Positions 1-7,891 of a stretch of 64,000 nucleotides of DNA are shown piece after piece; positions within the stretch are counted from its first letter, which is position 1; the number at the start of each line of letters is the position of its first letter. A program made the translations under genes and the position numbers. The notes below the pieces were generated by a model, which saw only the letters and a program-made list of their open reading frames with translations, was not told the origin of the DNA and searched no databases. The DNA lies in assembly GCA_035494735.1 (NCBI GenBank), contig DATJGS010000010.1, positions 62,001-126,000 of the forward strand, read 5' to 3'. The stretch comes from DATJGS01 sp035494735 (GTDB lineage Bacteria; Eisenbacteria; RBG-16-71-46).

Positions 1-357
1 CTTGTGGTTGAACTTCACATAGTCGGGCAGGCGATAGACCTCGACCCAGGGAATCTGCTCGCCGCGGTCGTAGTAGGCGGTGAGCTTCTGGATCTCCGGG
101 CGATCGGTGACCGCGATCTTGTGGCACCCCATGCAGGTGCTGACCGGCGGCAGGTTCGCGATCGCGGACTTCTCCGCGCCGTAGTGGCAGTAGAGGCAGT
201 TCATGCCCAACTTGCCGGCGTGGATCTGATGGGAAAAATTGATGGGCTGGCGCGGGCCCTTGTTCGCCCCCAGCTGGACGGAGAAGGACTGGGTGAAGGC
301 GACGGTCGCGGCGGCCAGCGTCGATCCGATGATGACAAGCGCGAGGGCTCTTTTCAT
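1..357 (-). CDS. Multihaem cytochrome c, ActA-like (N-terminal part)
   Basis: The first 119 residues lie in the window; the C-terminus runs off the left edge. A hydrophobic N-terminus (about residues 4-22) is a signal peptide or anchor. Two haem-binding motifs are visible, CLYCH near residue 54 and CMGCH near residue 76, each set in text typical of the N-terminal haem domain of ActA (FSHQIHAG, then the motif, then a Pro-rich turn). ActA is the periplasmic multihaem subunit of alternative complex III, a quinol oxidising complex. A cytochrome c7/c3-type protein of another complex is possible because the downstream genes (actB and others) are outside the window. The ATG at 357 is the only sensible start. 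Confidence 0.75.
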   Translation of the reverse strand, partial: MKRALALVIIGSTLAAATVAFTQSFSVQLGANKGPRQPINFSHQIHAGKLGMNCLYCHYGAEKSAIANLPPVSTCMGCHKIAVTDRPEIQKLTAYYDRGEQIPWVEVYRLPDYVKFNHK

Positions 358-507
358 GGCAGGACGCGCGCACGCTAACCGCGCGTCCCAGACCTGTCAA
401 CCCGATTGTGAACGCGCGATCATAGTCCACCCATCTCGCGGCGCTTCTACGGGCTAGATCGCATCGCGGGCCTTTCGACTCCGCGCCGGCGGCTGCCGCG
501 CAGCATG
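358..507. other. Intergenic region upstream of the cytochrome gene
   Basis: This short non-coding stretch must hold the promoter of the minus-strand cytochrome gene that starts at 357. I see no convincing -35/-10 pair. It is bounded on the right by the terminator of the next minus-strand gene. Confidence 0.4.
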
Positions 508-536
508 AAAAAGCCCGCGCCGTACGCGGCGCGGGC
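508..536 (-). terminator. Rho-independent terminator
   Basis: A 10-bp GC stem (513-522 with 527-536, core GCCCGCGCC/GGCGCGGGC) with a 4-nt loop is followed on the minus strand by five T (508-512). It lies 20 bp after the stop of the minus-strand membrane-protein gene ending at 557 and should terminate it before the cytochrome gene. Confidence 0.85.
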
Positions 537-556
537 CGTGGGACCGGGCGACCTCT

Positions 557-1306
557 CTAGGCGGCGTGCCGTCCCGAGCCCTCGCGCTCGTCACGCGCTC
601 GCTCCTGGCGAACGAGGTGGCGCCGGTAGCCGTCGAATGCGATGAGCAGCGGCAGCACCACGAGCAGCGTGGCGCCGAGCCCGACGCCCTTGGCGTGGAT
701 GGCGACCAACGCGCCGAGCGACAGGACCGCGCCGGTCGAGATGATCTCGTACCAATTGCCGAAGTTCAGTCGCCACGCCTCGAACGGCGACAGGCATTCG
801 TGCGAGGCCACGACCAGACTCACCGCCGTGCGGTTCACGAGGTAGTACACGAGCGCCGCCGCCAGGAACGGCACGGCGTTGAAGCGCACGAGCAACCCGA
901 CCAGGTCGTGGCCCCCGCCCGCCAGCCACGTGAAGCACGACGCCGCGGCGCCCACGGCGAGCACGGTGTGGGCCGCGTTGTAGAACGCGCGCAGCGCGTT
1001 CTTGCGCATGATGGCCAGGTCGGCGAGCAGCGTGGCCAGGCCGGCCGCGACCATCGCGGTGCCGGCGTCGATCGACAGCAGCGCCGCGAAGTTGAAACAC
1101 GACGCCATGTTCAACGTGGCGCGACCGATGGGCAGCCGCACCCACATCATCTCGCCCACGAGACAGGCGCAGAACCAGAAGCCGAGCGCGCTGCCGATCA
1201 CCGGCGGCCAGCCCGCGACCAGCGCCGCACAAGCACCAAGCCCCGCGGCCACGACCAGGGCCACGGTGCGCAGGTGCAAGGTTTCCGGTGGATGGATCGT
1301 CTTCAT
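557..1306 (-). CDS. Integral membrane protein, unknown function
   Basis: A 249-residue protein with about six hydrophobic segments spread through most of its length and a very charged C-terminal tail (RRHLVRQERARDEREG). The layout resembles the multi-TM sensor modules found in front of HD-GYP or GGDEF domains, but no output domain is attached. It is transcribed alone: the next minus-strand gene upstream ends at 1383 and a strong terminator follows the stop. I do not recognise a specific family. Function unknown; a membrane sensor or transport role is only a guess. Confidence 0.7.
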   Translation of the reverse strand: MKTIHPPETLHLRTVALVVAAGLGACAALVAGWPPVIGSALGFWFCACLVGEMMWVRLPIGRATLNMASCFNFAALLSIDAGTAMVAAGLATLLADLAIMRKNALRAFYNAAHTVLAVGAAASCFTWLAGGGHDLVGLLVRFNAVPFLAAALVYYLVNRTAVSLVVASHECLSPFEAWRLNFGNWYEIISTGAVLSLGALVAIHAKGVGLGATLLVVLPLLIAFDGYRRHLVRQERARDEREGSGRHAA

Positions 1307-1382
1307 GGACCCGCCTCAAGGCGACGGCCGGGATCGCCGCGCGGGCGATGCCCGGCCTTCTCCGGTGACGTTCGGCGCTGCA

Positions 1383-1985
1383 TTACCAACCGGCCTTCCC
1401 GTCGTTGATGCCGTACGTCGAGAAGTGGAACAGCGGCGCGTACACCTGGAGCCCGGCCACGTTCACCGCGCTGCCCGGCACCGGCCGCCACACGCCTTTC
1501 AATTCGTCGTACCAGACGGTCTGGAGCTTCGAGACCAGCGGAACGTCGGTGCCCGAGACGTTCGAGATGAGCGTCACCGGGACGAGGAAGTTGTTCGCGG
1601 ACGCGGGCGAGATCGAGAGTTCGACGCGCATGGTCGAGGGATCCGGGATGCGCATGGTGATCGTGGCGCGCTGCCGGAGCGCCGCCGGGGGCACCACCAG
1701 CGTGAAGCGGCCGACGTGCAACGTGCCGCCGAGCAGGTTCTCGATCGTGACCGAGCCCTCGGTGGGACCCGGCACCACCGGCACGGTGATGAGCTGGACG
1801 TCCTGGACGACGGGCAGCAGCGGCAGGCTCAGGTTCTGGTCGATGACGCGCTCGTTGGGAACGTCCTCGGAGGCGATCGTCCCGATGCTGCCGGCCATGG
1901 CGGACGTCAGAGGCGCGAGGACCGACAAAGCGAGCGCGAGCAGTGCGACCGTCACGCGCGGGCTGTTGCTGGATCGAGGGGTCAT
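1383..1985 (-). CDS. Secreted protein with ZU5-like domain
   Basis: 200 residues. The start at 1985 is chosen because a GGAG box sits 9 nt upstream and the protein then begins with a clean signal peptide (about residues 11-30, ending AMA). Residues about 65-130 contain a GG..GRFTLVVPPAAL..ATITM pattern typical of ZU5-like beta domains, which in bacteria occur in exported proteins as protein-interaction modules. An upstream in-frame start would add a low-complexity leader with no Shine-Dalgarno sequence. No enzymatic motif is visible. Probably a periplasmic or surface protein; it stands alone. Confidence 0.7.
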   Translation of the reverse strand: MTPRSSNSPRVTVALLALALSVLAPLTSAMAGSIGTIASEDVPNERVIDQNLSLPLLPVVQDVQLITVPVVPGPTEGSVTIENLLGGTLHVGRFTLVVPPAALRQRATITMRIPDPSTMRVELSISPASANNFLVPVTLISNVSGTDVPLVSKLQTVWYDELKGVWRPVPGSAVNVAGLQVYAPLFHFSTYGINDGKAGW

Positions 1986-2293
1986 TGGGTTCTCCTGACT
2001 GCGAGCTCGTGCCGCTCCCGCCCCAGGCGGCGGATTCGCTCCGCACTGCGCCTGGGCGGTGGCGCCGGAGGGTCGCCTCGAGAAGGCTCCAAACCCACTG
2101 CCGGACGCTCCTTGCTCCACTAGAAAGGCATGCGGCATGCCGTCCGTTCGGCTTCCGGCCACCAAACGCGACTCGTTGTGCGCCAGCGTCTTAGGCCGTC
2201 ACTTGCGGCCCGGACAGTGGTGTCGTGGAGGACGCAATCCCCGCAATGGCGCCGTGCAATGGGAGGTTGGGGGAATGCGCGCGGGCGGGTGAG
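1986..2293. other. Intergenic region
   Basis: About 310 bp between the start of the ZU5-like gene and the terminator of the M48 gene, both on the minus strand. Reading frames through it have no ribosome binding site and no recognisable protein. It should contain the promoter of the ZU5-like gene, but I see no clear element. Confidence 0.4.
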
Positions 2294-2327
2294 AAAAACC
2301 CCCGCTCGGCGAGGCTGGAGCGGGGGT
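2294..2327 (-). terminator. Rho-independent terminator of the cysM-M48 operon
   Basis: A perfect 10-bp stem (ACCCCCGCTC at 2298-2307 with GAGCGGGGGT at 2318-2327) is followed on the minus strand by a run of five T (2294-2298). It lies 58 bp beyond the stop of the M48 protease gene, so it closes the operon that begins at 6733. Confidence 0.85.
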
Positions 2328-2384
2328 CGACCGAGCGCGAGTGATGCCGCGGCCGCGCGCCGGCGGCGGCCGATCGAGGCCCGG

Positions 2385-3839
2385 CTAGTGCGTGTGGCTC
2401 GGCCGAACGACCTTGAGGTAGCCGCCGCGCGGCACGGTGTCCGTCAGCTCGAGGTTGTTGAGCACGGCGGTCTCCTCCGCGCTCACGCCCTGCTCGCCGG
2501 AACGCGCGAGTTGGGTGGCGAGCGTGGCACTGGCGGTCATCGTGGCCACGTGCACGCGCGCCGGGGTCGGCGCGAGACGCGCCGGCTCGGCCAGATCACG
2601 CAGCGATCGGGCGCTGTCGAGGATCCGGCGCTCGGCGGCCGATCCCGACGCGGCCTGACCGAGCACTTCGAACATGCGATCCGGCGTGCGCCGGATCCAG
2701 GCCGCGATCAGCGTGGCCGGCGTGCCGTCCGCGCGCGTGATGCCGACGCGCCCCACCCACGCCTCGGCGCCGCCGATCACTTCGTGGCCGCCGTTCGAGC
2801 CCGTGATCTTGCCGGCGCGCGTCAGCTGATCGACGTACGCCGCGGGCGACAGCACGCCGGCGTCGGCCAGCGAGAGCTGCAGCGCGCCGCTCTGATCCGC
2901 CGCCGCGGCCGTCACCGTCGTGCGCGAGTCCTGGGTGGCCCAGCCCTCGGGGAAGTCCATCTGAAAGCGCATCGTCGGCTGGTAGTAGCGAGCGCCCTCG
3001 AAGTAGCCGCCGCGCGGATCGCGCCCGTACACGATACCTTCCATACGCTGCACGTACGGCCCGGCGAGGATGGCGAGACCGGTGCGCCCGGCCACGGCGC
3101 GCTCCGCGAGCGCGCGCGTGCGCGCCTCGCGATCGCCGGGATCCGGATGCGTCGACATGAACGACGGGATGCGCTGGCCAGCGGATTCGCTGACCCGGCG
3201 CAGCATCGCGTACGTGCTCGGGATCTCGCGCGGATCGTAGCCGGCGCGCGTCGCGTACTCGACGCCCAACTCGTCGGCTTCGGTCTCATGGTCGCGGCTG
3301 TACTTGAGGAACAGCAGCCCGAGCGCCTGCTGCGCGCCCTGTCCGTAGCGCCGCACTTGTTCCGAGAGCACCGAGGCCACGCCGAAGCCGATGCCGTAGA
3401 GCTGCTGCTGCGTCATCTGCTCGGCGGTGTGGCGATGGGTGACGTGCCCGATCTCGTGCCCGAGCACGCCGGCCAGCTGCGCCTCGGAGTTGAGGTGCGC
3501 GAGGATGCCGCGCGTGATGTAGATGTAGCCGCCGGGCATGGCGAACGCGTTGACCGTCGGGTCGTCGAGCACCGTGAAGTGCCACGTGAGGTCCGGGAGG
3601 TGCGAGACCCGCGCGAGTTTCTGGCCGACGCTGTCGACGTAGGCCTGGACCCCGGCCTCGTCGTAGCGCCCGTACTCGGCGACGACGGCGGGCAGGCCCT
3701 GTCGTCCGAGGTTCTCCTCCTGGGCGCTGCTGACCAGCGACAACTCCTGCCGGCCGGTGACGGGATTCGTCGCGCATCCGGCGGCCAACAGTGCTGCGCA
3801 CAACGCCGCGGCCCATCGCGCTCTCGTGCGTCCGTGCAT
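2385..3839 (-). CDS. M48-family zinc metalloprotease, lipoprotein
   Basis: 484 residues. A lipoprotein signal ends at LAAGC (lipidated Cys22), placing the enzyme in the periplasm on a membrane anchor. The zinc motif HEIGH is at 128-132 and a downstream HETEADELG segment supplies the third ligand, as in BepA/LoiP-type M48 proteases that maintain outer-membrane protein assembly. The C-terminal half (about 270-484) is a less conserved substrate or partner module. The gene begins 19 bp after the stop of the sulfur-carrier fusion gene and shares its terminator, so it may be co-transcribed with the cysteine operon without being functionally linked. Confidence 0.9.
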   Translation of the reverse strand: MHGRTRARWAAALCAALLAAGCATNPVTGRQELSLVSSAQEENLGRQGLPAVVAEYGRYDEAGVQAYVDSVGQKLARVSHLPDLTWHFTVLDDPTVNAFAMPGGYIYITRGILAHLNSEAQLAGVLGHEIGHVTHRHTAEQMTQQQLYGIGFGVASVLSEQVRRYGQGAQQALGLLFLKYSRDHETEADELGVEYATRAGYDPREIPSTYAMLRRVSESAGQRIPSFMSTHPDPGDREARTRALAERAVAGRTGLAILAGPYVQRMEGIVYGRDPRGGYFEGARYYQPTMRFQMDFPEGWATQDSRTTVTAAAADQSGALQLSLADAGVLSPAAYVDQLTRAGKITGSNGGHEVIGGAEAWVGRVGITRADGTPATLIAAWIRRTPDRMFEVLGQAASGSAAERRILDSARSLRDLAEPARLAPTPARVHVATMTASATLATQLARSGEQGVSAEETAVLNNLELTDTVPRGGYLKVVRPSHTH

Positions 3840-3858
3840 GAAGCGGCCTCCCCTGGCT

Positions 3859-5352
3859 CTAGTAGCGCGGCACCGCTGGGTCGACCTGGCGCGACCACTC
3901 GTCGATGCCGCCGTGCAGATTCTTCAGTTTGCGGAATCCCGATGAGTACAGGTATTCGAGCGCGCGCATGCTGCGCTGCCCGTGGTGGCAGTGCAGCACG
4001 ATCTCGCGGCTGCTGTCGAGTTCCGCCAGTCGCGCCGGGAGCGAATTCAGCGGGATGAGCTTCGCGCCTTCAATGCGCGCGATCTGGAATTCGTGCGGCT
4101 CGCGCACGTCGACGAGGACGAGATCGTCGCCCTGCGCGACGCGCGCGGCCAGCGTCTTCGCGTCGATCTCCCAGCGCGCCGCCGACTCTTCCGCCTCGGC
4201 CGCGGGCGTCAGTCCGCAGAACTGCTCGTAGTCGATGAGCTGCGTCACGGTCGGGTGCTCGCCGCACACCGGACACTGCGGATCCTTGCGCAGCTTGAGT
4301 TCGCGGAAGCGCATGGCGAGCGCGTCGAACAGCATCAACCGCCCGACGAGCGACTCGCCGACGCCCAGGATCTGCTTCAGCGTCTCGACGCCCTGGATCA
4401 CGCCGATCACGCCCGGCAGCACGCCGAGCACGCCGCCTTCGGCGCACGACGGCACGAGCCCCGGCGGCGGCGGATCCGGATACAGGCAGCGGTAGCAGGG
4501 CCCGACGCGCGCGTCGAACACGCTGGCCTGGCCCTCGAAGCGGAAGATGCTGCCATACACGTTCGGCTTGCCGAGCAGCACGCACGCGTCGTTCACCAGG
4601 TAGCGCGTCGGGAAGTTGTCGGTGCCGTCGACGATCACGTCGTACGGCTTCATCAGCTCGAGCGCGTTCTCGCTAGTGAGGCGTGTCTCGTAGCCGTCGA
4701 CGCGAACGTTGGGATTCAGGTCGCGCAGCCGCGCCGCCGCCGACTGCAGCTTCGGCGTGCCCACGGCGGACGTGCCGTGCAGGATCTGGCGTTGCAGGTT
4801 GCTCTCGTCCACGACGTCGAAGTCGACGATGCCGATGCGTCCGACGCCGGCCGCCGCCAGGTACAGCGCGAGCGGCGAACCCAGACCGCCGGCGCCCACG
4901 ATCAGCACGCTGGCCGCCTTGAGGCGGCGCTGCCCGTCGAGGCCGACCTCGGGCAGGATCAAGTGCCGGCTGTAGCGCAGGAGCTCGTCCTGCGACAGCG
5001 CCGGCTTGCCGTCGGCGCCGGTCGCCCAGTCGGGCGCGGCGCGCGGGCCGCGCGGCGGCGCCGGCGCGCTGGGCTCGGCGCCGCCCGCGATGCTCGGCAC
5101 GATGCTCAGCGTGTCGCCGTTCGCGAGCGGTGTGGCCTCGCGCGACAGATGCCGCACGTCCTCGTCGTTGCGGTACACGTTCACGAAGCGGCGCAGGCGG
5201 CCGTCGCCGTCGTACAGATGGCGCGCGAGTTCGGTATGTCGTTCGACGAGCCGGCGCAGCGCCTCGCCGACCGTGGCCGCCTCGACCTCCACGGTCGCGT
5301 GCTGCCCCGCGTAGGCGCGGAGCGGCGTCGGTATGTGAATCAGTGTGCTCAT
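3859..5352 (-). CDS. CysO/MoaD-like sulfur carrier fused to E1-like adenylyltransferase and rhodanese
   Basis: 497 residues in three parts. Residues 1-91 are a beta-grasp sulfur carrier of the MoaD/CysO type that ends in a Gly-Gly at 90-91 (SIAGG). A Pro/Ala-rich linker (92-117) follows. Residues about 118-375 are a ThiF/MoeB-like E1 with the nucleotide motif GAGGLGSP and two Cys pairs for zinc (CYRC, CPVC). Residues about 395-497 are a rhodanese domain with active-site loop HCHHGQRS. The last two domains together match MoeZ, which adenylates and then sulfurates carrier proteins. Start at 5352 because the ATG overlaps the preceding stop (ATGA). The carrier's Gly-Gly is internal, so it must be cut or act in cis. 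A longer upstream start would run into the JAMM gene. Confidence 0.93.
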   Translation of the reverse strand: MSTLIHIPTPLRAYAGQHATVEVEAATVGEALRRLVERHTELARHLYDGDGRLRRFVNVYRNDEDVRHLSREATPLANGDTLSIVPSIAGGAEPSAPAPPRGPRAAPDWATGADGKPALSQDELLRYSRHLILPEVGLDGQRRLKAASVLIVGAGGLGSPLALYLAAAGVGRIGIVDFDVVDESNLQRQILHGTSAVGTPKLQSAAARLRDLNPNVRVDGYETRLTSENALELMKPYDVIVDGTDNFPTRYLVNDACVLLGKPNVYGSIFRFEGQASVFDARVGPCYRCLYPDPPPPGLVPSCAEGGVLGVLPGVIGVIQGVETLKQILGVGESLVGRLMLFDALAMRFRELKLRKDPQCPVCGEHPTVTQLIDYEQFCGLTPAAEAEESAARWEIDAKTLAARVAQGDDLVLVDVREPHEFQIARIEGAKLIPLNSLPARLAELDSSREIVLHCHHGQRSMRALEYLYSSGFRKLKNLHGGIDEWSRQVDPAVPRY

Positions 5353-5810
5353 GCCCTGGACTCTCCGGATGGCTCGCGCGCGAGTGCCGGCGCGAGCTCG
5401 AGGGGTTCGGACTGGAATCGCGAGCGGTCCTCGGCCAGCCGCCACGACGTCGCTCCGTCGACGGCCCCGCCGCGCACGCTCACGATGAGATACGAATAGT
5501 ACGGCCACGCGTGCTCGAGGTCGAACGCCGACGGCGCGGCCGGGTGGTCCGGGTGCGAATGGAACACCCCGACGACGTCGAGCCCGCGCGCGCGCGCGTG
5601 TTTCTCCGCGGCCAGGAACTGCTCCGGCGCGATCGTGAAACGCCGCTCGCGCGTCTCCGGCGAGCGATTGTCGAGCGCGACCAGGTCGACGACGCGCCGC
5701 GTTCCGTCGGCGTCGCGCCCGAGCAGCACGCCGCAGCCTTCTTCCGGATACGCGCCGACGAGATGCGCGCGCACGCGCGCCGCGGTGTCGCCTTCCAGCA
5801 CGAGCGTCAT
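5349..5810 (-). CDS. mec: Mec-type JAMM (M67) metallopeptidase
   Basis: 153 residues, a single JAB1/MPN domain. The zinc signature is complete: upstream Glu in YPEEGCG (23-24), then HSHP at 84-87, Ser94 and Asp97 (H-x-H-x7-S-x2-D). In actinobacteria Mec hydrolyses the CysO-cysteine adduct made by CysM and releases cysteine. Related enzymes trim residues after the Gly-Gly of sulfur carriers. The start at 5810 is preferred over 5822 because it gives an ATGA overlap with cysM, while the stop overlaps the next start in the same way. The three genes are translationally coupled. Whether it also cuts the fused carrier downstream is inference. Confidence 0.9.
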   Translation of the reverse strand: MTLVLEGDTAARVRAHLVGAYPEEGCGVLLGRDADGTRRVVDLVALDNRSPETRERRFTIAPEQFLAAEKHARARGLDVVGVFHSHPDHPAAPSAFDLEHAWPYYSYLIVSVRGGAVDGATSWRLAEDRSRFQSEPLELAPALAREPSGESRA

Positions 5811-6733
5811 GGTTCGCCCCACAGCGGCTCGCTGAGATAGCGCTCCGCGCCGTCCGGCAGGATCGCCACGATCACGCCGCGCTCGAGTCCGCGCGCCACG
5901 CGCGCCGCCGCGACCAGCGCCGCACCCGCCGACCAGCCGAGCAAGAGGCCGCGCGCGGCCTGGCGCTTGACCACGTCGATCGCCTCCTCGCTCGCGACCT
6001 CCATGAGTTCGTGATGCACGCCCGCATCGTAGATCGGCGGCACGATCGCCGTCGGCAGGTGCTTGAGCCCTTCGAGTGCGTGATATGGCGAGTCGGGCTG
6101 GACGCCGATGACGCGGATCGCGGGATTCAGTTCGCGCAGGCGGCGCCCGGTGCCGACCAGGGTCCCCGACGTGCCGATCCCCATCACGACGTGCGTGACC
6201 TGGCCTTCCGTGTCAGACCAGATCTCCTCGGCCGTCGTGCGGTAGTGCGCGCGCCAGTTCTCGGGGTTCGCGTACTGGTCCGGATAGCACCAGCGCTCCG
6301 GCTGCTCGGCCACCAGACGCCGCGCCTCGCGGATCGCGCCGTCCGTGCCGTCCATGGCGTCCGTCAGCGTCAACGTGGCGCCGAGCGCGGCGAGCAGGCG
6401 CCGGCGTTCGGCGTTCGCGTTCGCCGGCAGGCACAGGTGCACGCGATGCCCGCGCGCGGCGCCGATCCAGGCGTACGCGATGCCCGTGTTGCCCGACGTC
6501 GCGTCGAGCAGCGTGCGGCCGCGCAGCGCGCCGCGCCGCTCGGCGTCGGCGACCATGGCCCACGCGGCACGGTCCTTGACCGAGCCGCCCGGGTTGAACC
6601 ATTCCGCCTTGCCGAGCACGTCGACGCCATCCGGGACGCCCGCCAGCCCGCGGACCGGGATGAGCGGGGTCCGGCCGATGCGCTCGACGAGATCGGGGGT
6701 GTGCACGCGCTTGAGGAGGTCGGAACCGGTCAT
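5807..6733 (-). CDS. cysM: Cysteine synthase, CysM type (PLP-dependent)
   Basis: 308 residues, a fold-type II PLP enzyme. The PLP lysine is K53 in NPGGSVKDRA, the phosphate/substrate loop SGNTG is at 80-84 and the glycine-rich GTSGT loop at 187-191. In the neighbourhood of a CysO-like carrier and Mec, this is most likely the O-phosphoserine sulfhydrylase that takes sulfur from thiocarboxylated carrier protein rather than free sulfide. O-acetylserine sulfhydrylase activity cannot be excluded from sequence. First gene of the minus-strand operon; the ATG at 6733 follows a weak GAGG-like site. Its stop overlaps the mec start. Confidence 0.9.
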   Translation of the reverse strand: MTGSDLLKRVHTPDLVERIGRTPLIPVRGLAGVPDGVDVLGKAEWFNPGGSVKDRAAWAMVADAERRGALRGRTLLDATSGNTGIAYAWIGAARGHRVHLCLPANANAERRRLLAALGATLTLTDAMDGTDGAIREARRLVAEQPERWCYPDQYANPENWRAHYRTTAEEIWSDTEGQVTHVVMGIGTSGTLVGTGRRLRELNPAIRVIGVQPDSPYHALEGLKHLPTAIVPPIYDAGVHHELMEVASEEAIDVVKRQAARGLLLGWSAGAALVAAARVARGLERGVIVAILPDGAERYLSEPLWGEP

Positions 6734-6899
6734 TGGACCTCATCAGATGCGCGGGGGCGCCCCCGGGTTGTCGCGGCAATGCCGAATCGGCGCCGCCCAA
6801 CGCCCACGCGGCGGCAGGCCCCCGTTTCGCGCGACACTCCGCGCCCGTTGTGGGCGGCCGGCATTGGCGTTCGGTGCGACGCGTCGCTACGATGCCGCC
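6734..6899. promoter_or_regulatory. Divergent promoter region cysM / glk
   Basis: 166 bp between the divergent cysM operon and the glucokinase-transketolase genes. Promoters for both directions must lie here. I cannot point to a clear -10/-35 element. Confidence 0.4.
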
Positions 6900-7880
6900 G
6901 TGATCCTCGCCGGCGACGTCGGTGGCACCAAGACCCATCTGGCCCTGTTCACGCGCGAAGCCGGGGCGCGCCGCCCTGCGTTCGACCAGCGCTATCCCAG
7001 CCGCGACCACGCCTCGCTGGAGGCGCTCGTCGTCTCGTTCCTGGCCGAGGCTGGATCGCCCGCCGTCACCCGCGCCGCGTTCGGCATCGCCGGCGTCGTG
7101 GTCGGCAACCGCTGCGAGACGACGAACCTGCCCTGGCACGTGGACGGCGCGATCGTGGCCGGCGTGCTGGGCGGCGCCCCGGTGACGCTCCTGAACGACC
7201 TCGCGGTCACGGCGCACGGCCTCGACGTGCTCGAACCCTCGGACTTGGAAACGCTGCAGCCGGGCGCGCCCGAGCCCGGCGTGCGCGCCGTGCTGGCCGC
7301 CGGCACCGGGCTCGGCATGGTCGCCGCAGTGCGCGGCGAGGGCGCGGTGCGCGCCATCGCGTCCGAGGGCGGCCACGCCGACTTCGCGGCACGGAGCGCG
7401 GACGAGGCCGCCCTGCTCGGCTGGCTGCGCGAGCGCTACGGCCGGGTCAGCGTCGAGCGCGTGCTGTCGGGGCGCGGCCTCGCGGATCTGTACCGCTTCC
7501 TCGGCGCGATCGGACGCGGCGCCGAGCCGCGCGAGTTCGCCGCGCGTTTCGCCGCCGCGCCGGATCCGGCCGCCGTCGTCAGCGAAGGCGCGCTGCAAGG
7601 CCAGTGCGAGCGCGCCACGCTCGCGCTGGCGTTCTTCGTTTCCCTGTACGGCGCCGAAGCTGGCAATCTCGCGCTGCGCACGCTGCCGCTCGAGGGCCTG
7701 TACCTCGGCGGCGGCATCGCGCCGCGTGTCCGGCCGGCGCTGCGCGACGGCCGCTTCATGCAGGCGTTCCACGACAAGGCGCCAATGCAGTCGCTCATGT
7801 CGCGCGTCCCCGTACACCTGATCCTCGACGACCAGACCGCGTTGTGGGGCGCCGCGCACGTGGCGCTCGCGGACGCGTGA
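6900..7880 (+). CDS. glk: Glucokinase
   Basis: 326 residues starting at a GTG. The ATP-binding signature GDVGGTKT is at residues 5-12, the glucose-site LLNDLAV and AAGTGLG motifs and EGGHADFA follow in the order seen in the bacterial Glk family (PF02685). It phosphorylates glucose with ATP to glucose 6-phosphate in the cytoplasm, the substrate for zwf encoded at 30738. The GTG is chosen because the conserved N-terminus begins right at it; the ATG at 6892 is out of frame. Transketolase starts 11 bp downstream, so the two are co-transcribed. Confidence 0.9.
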   Translation: MILAGDVGGTKTHLALFTREAGARRPAFDQRYPSRDHASLEALVVSFLAEAGSPAVTRAAFGIAGVVVGNRCETTNLPWHVDGAIVAGVLGGAPVTLLNDLAVTAHGLDVLEPSDLETLQPGAPEPGVRAVLAAGTGLGMVAAVRGEGAVRAIASEGGHADFAARSADEAALLGWLRERYGRVSVERVLSGRGLADLYRFLGAIGRGAEPREFAARFAAAPDPAAVVSEGALQGQCERATLALAFFVSLYGAEAGNLALRTLPLEGLYLGGGIAPRVRPALRDGRFMQAFHDKAPMQSLMSRVPVHLILDDQTALWGAAHVALADA

Positions 7881-7891
7881 AGGAGCCTCCG

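Noticed and set aside
2130..4058. A 642-codon plus-strand open frame opposite the M48 protease
   Set aside because: Arises from high GC and lack of stop codons; composition is Arg/His-rich and it covers a clear M48 gene.
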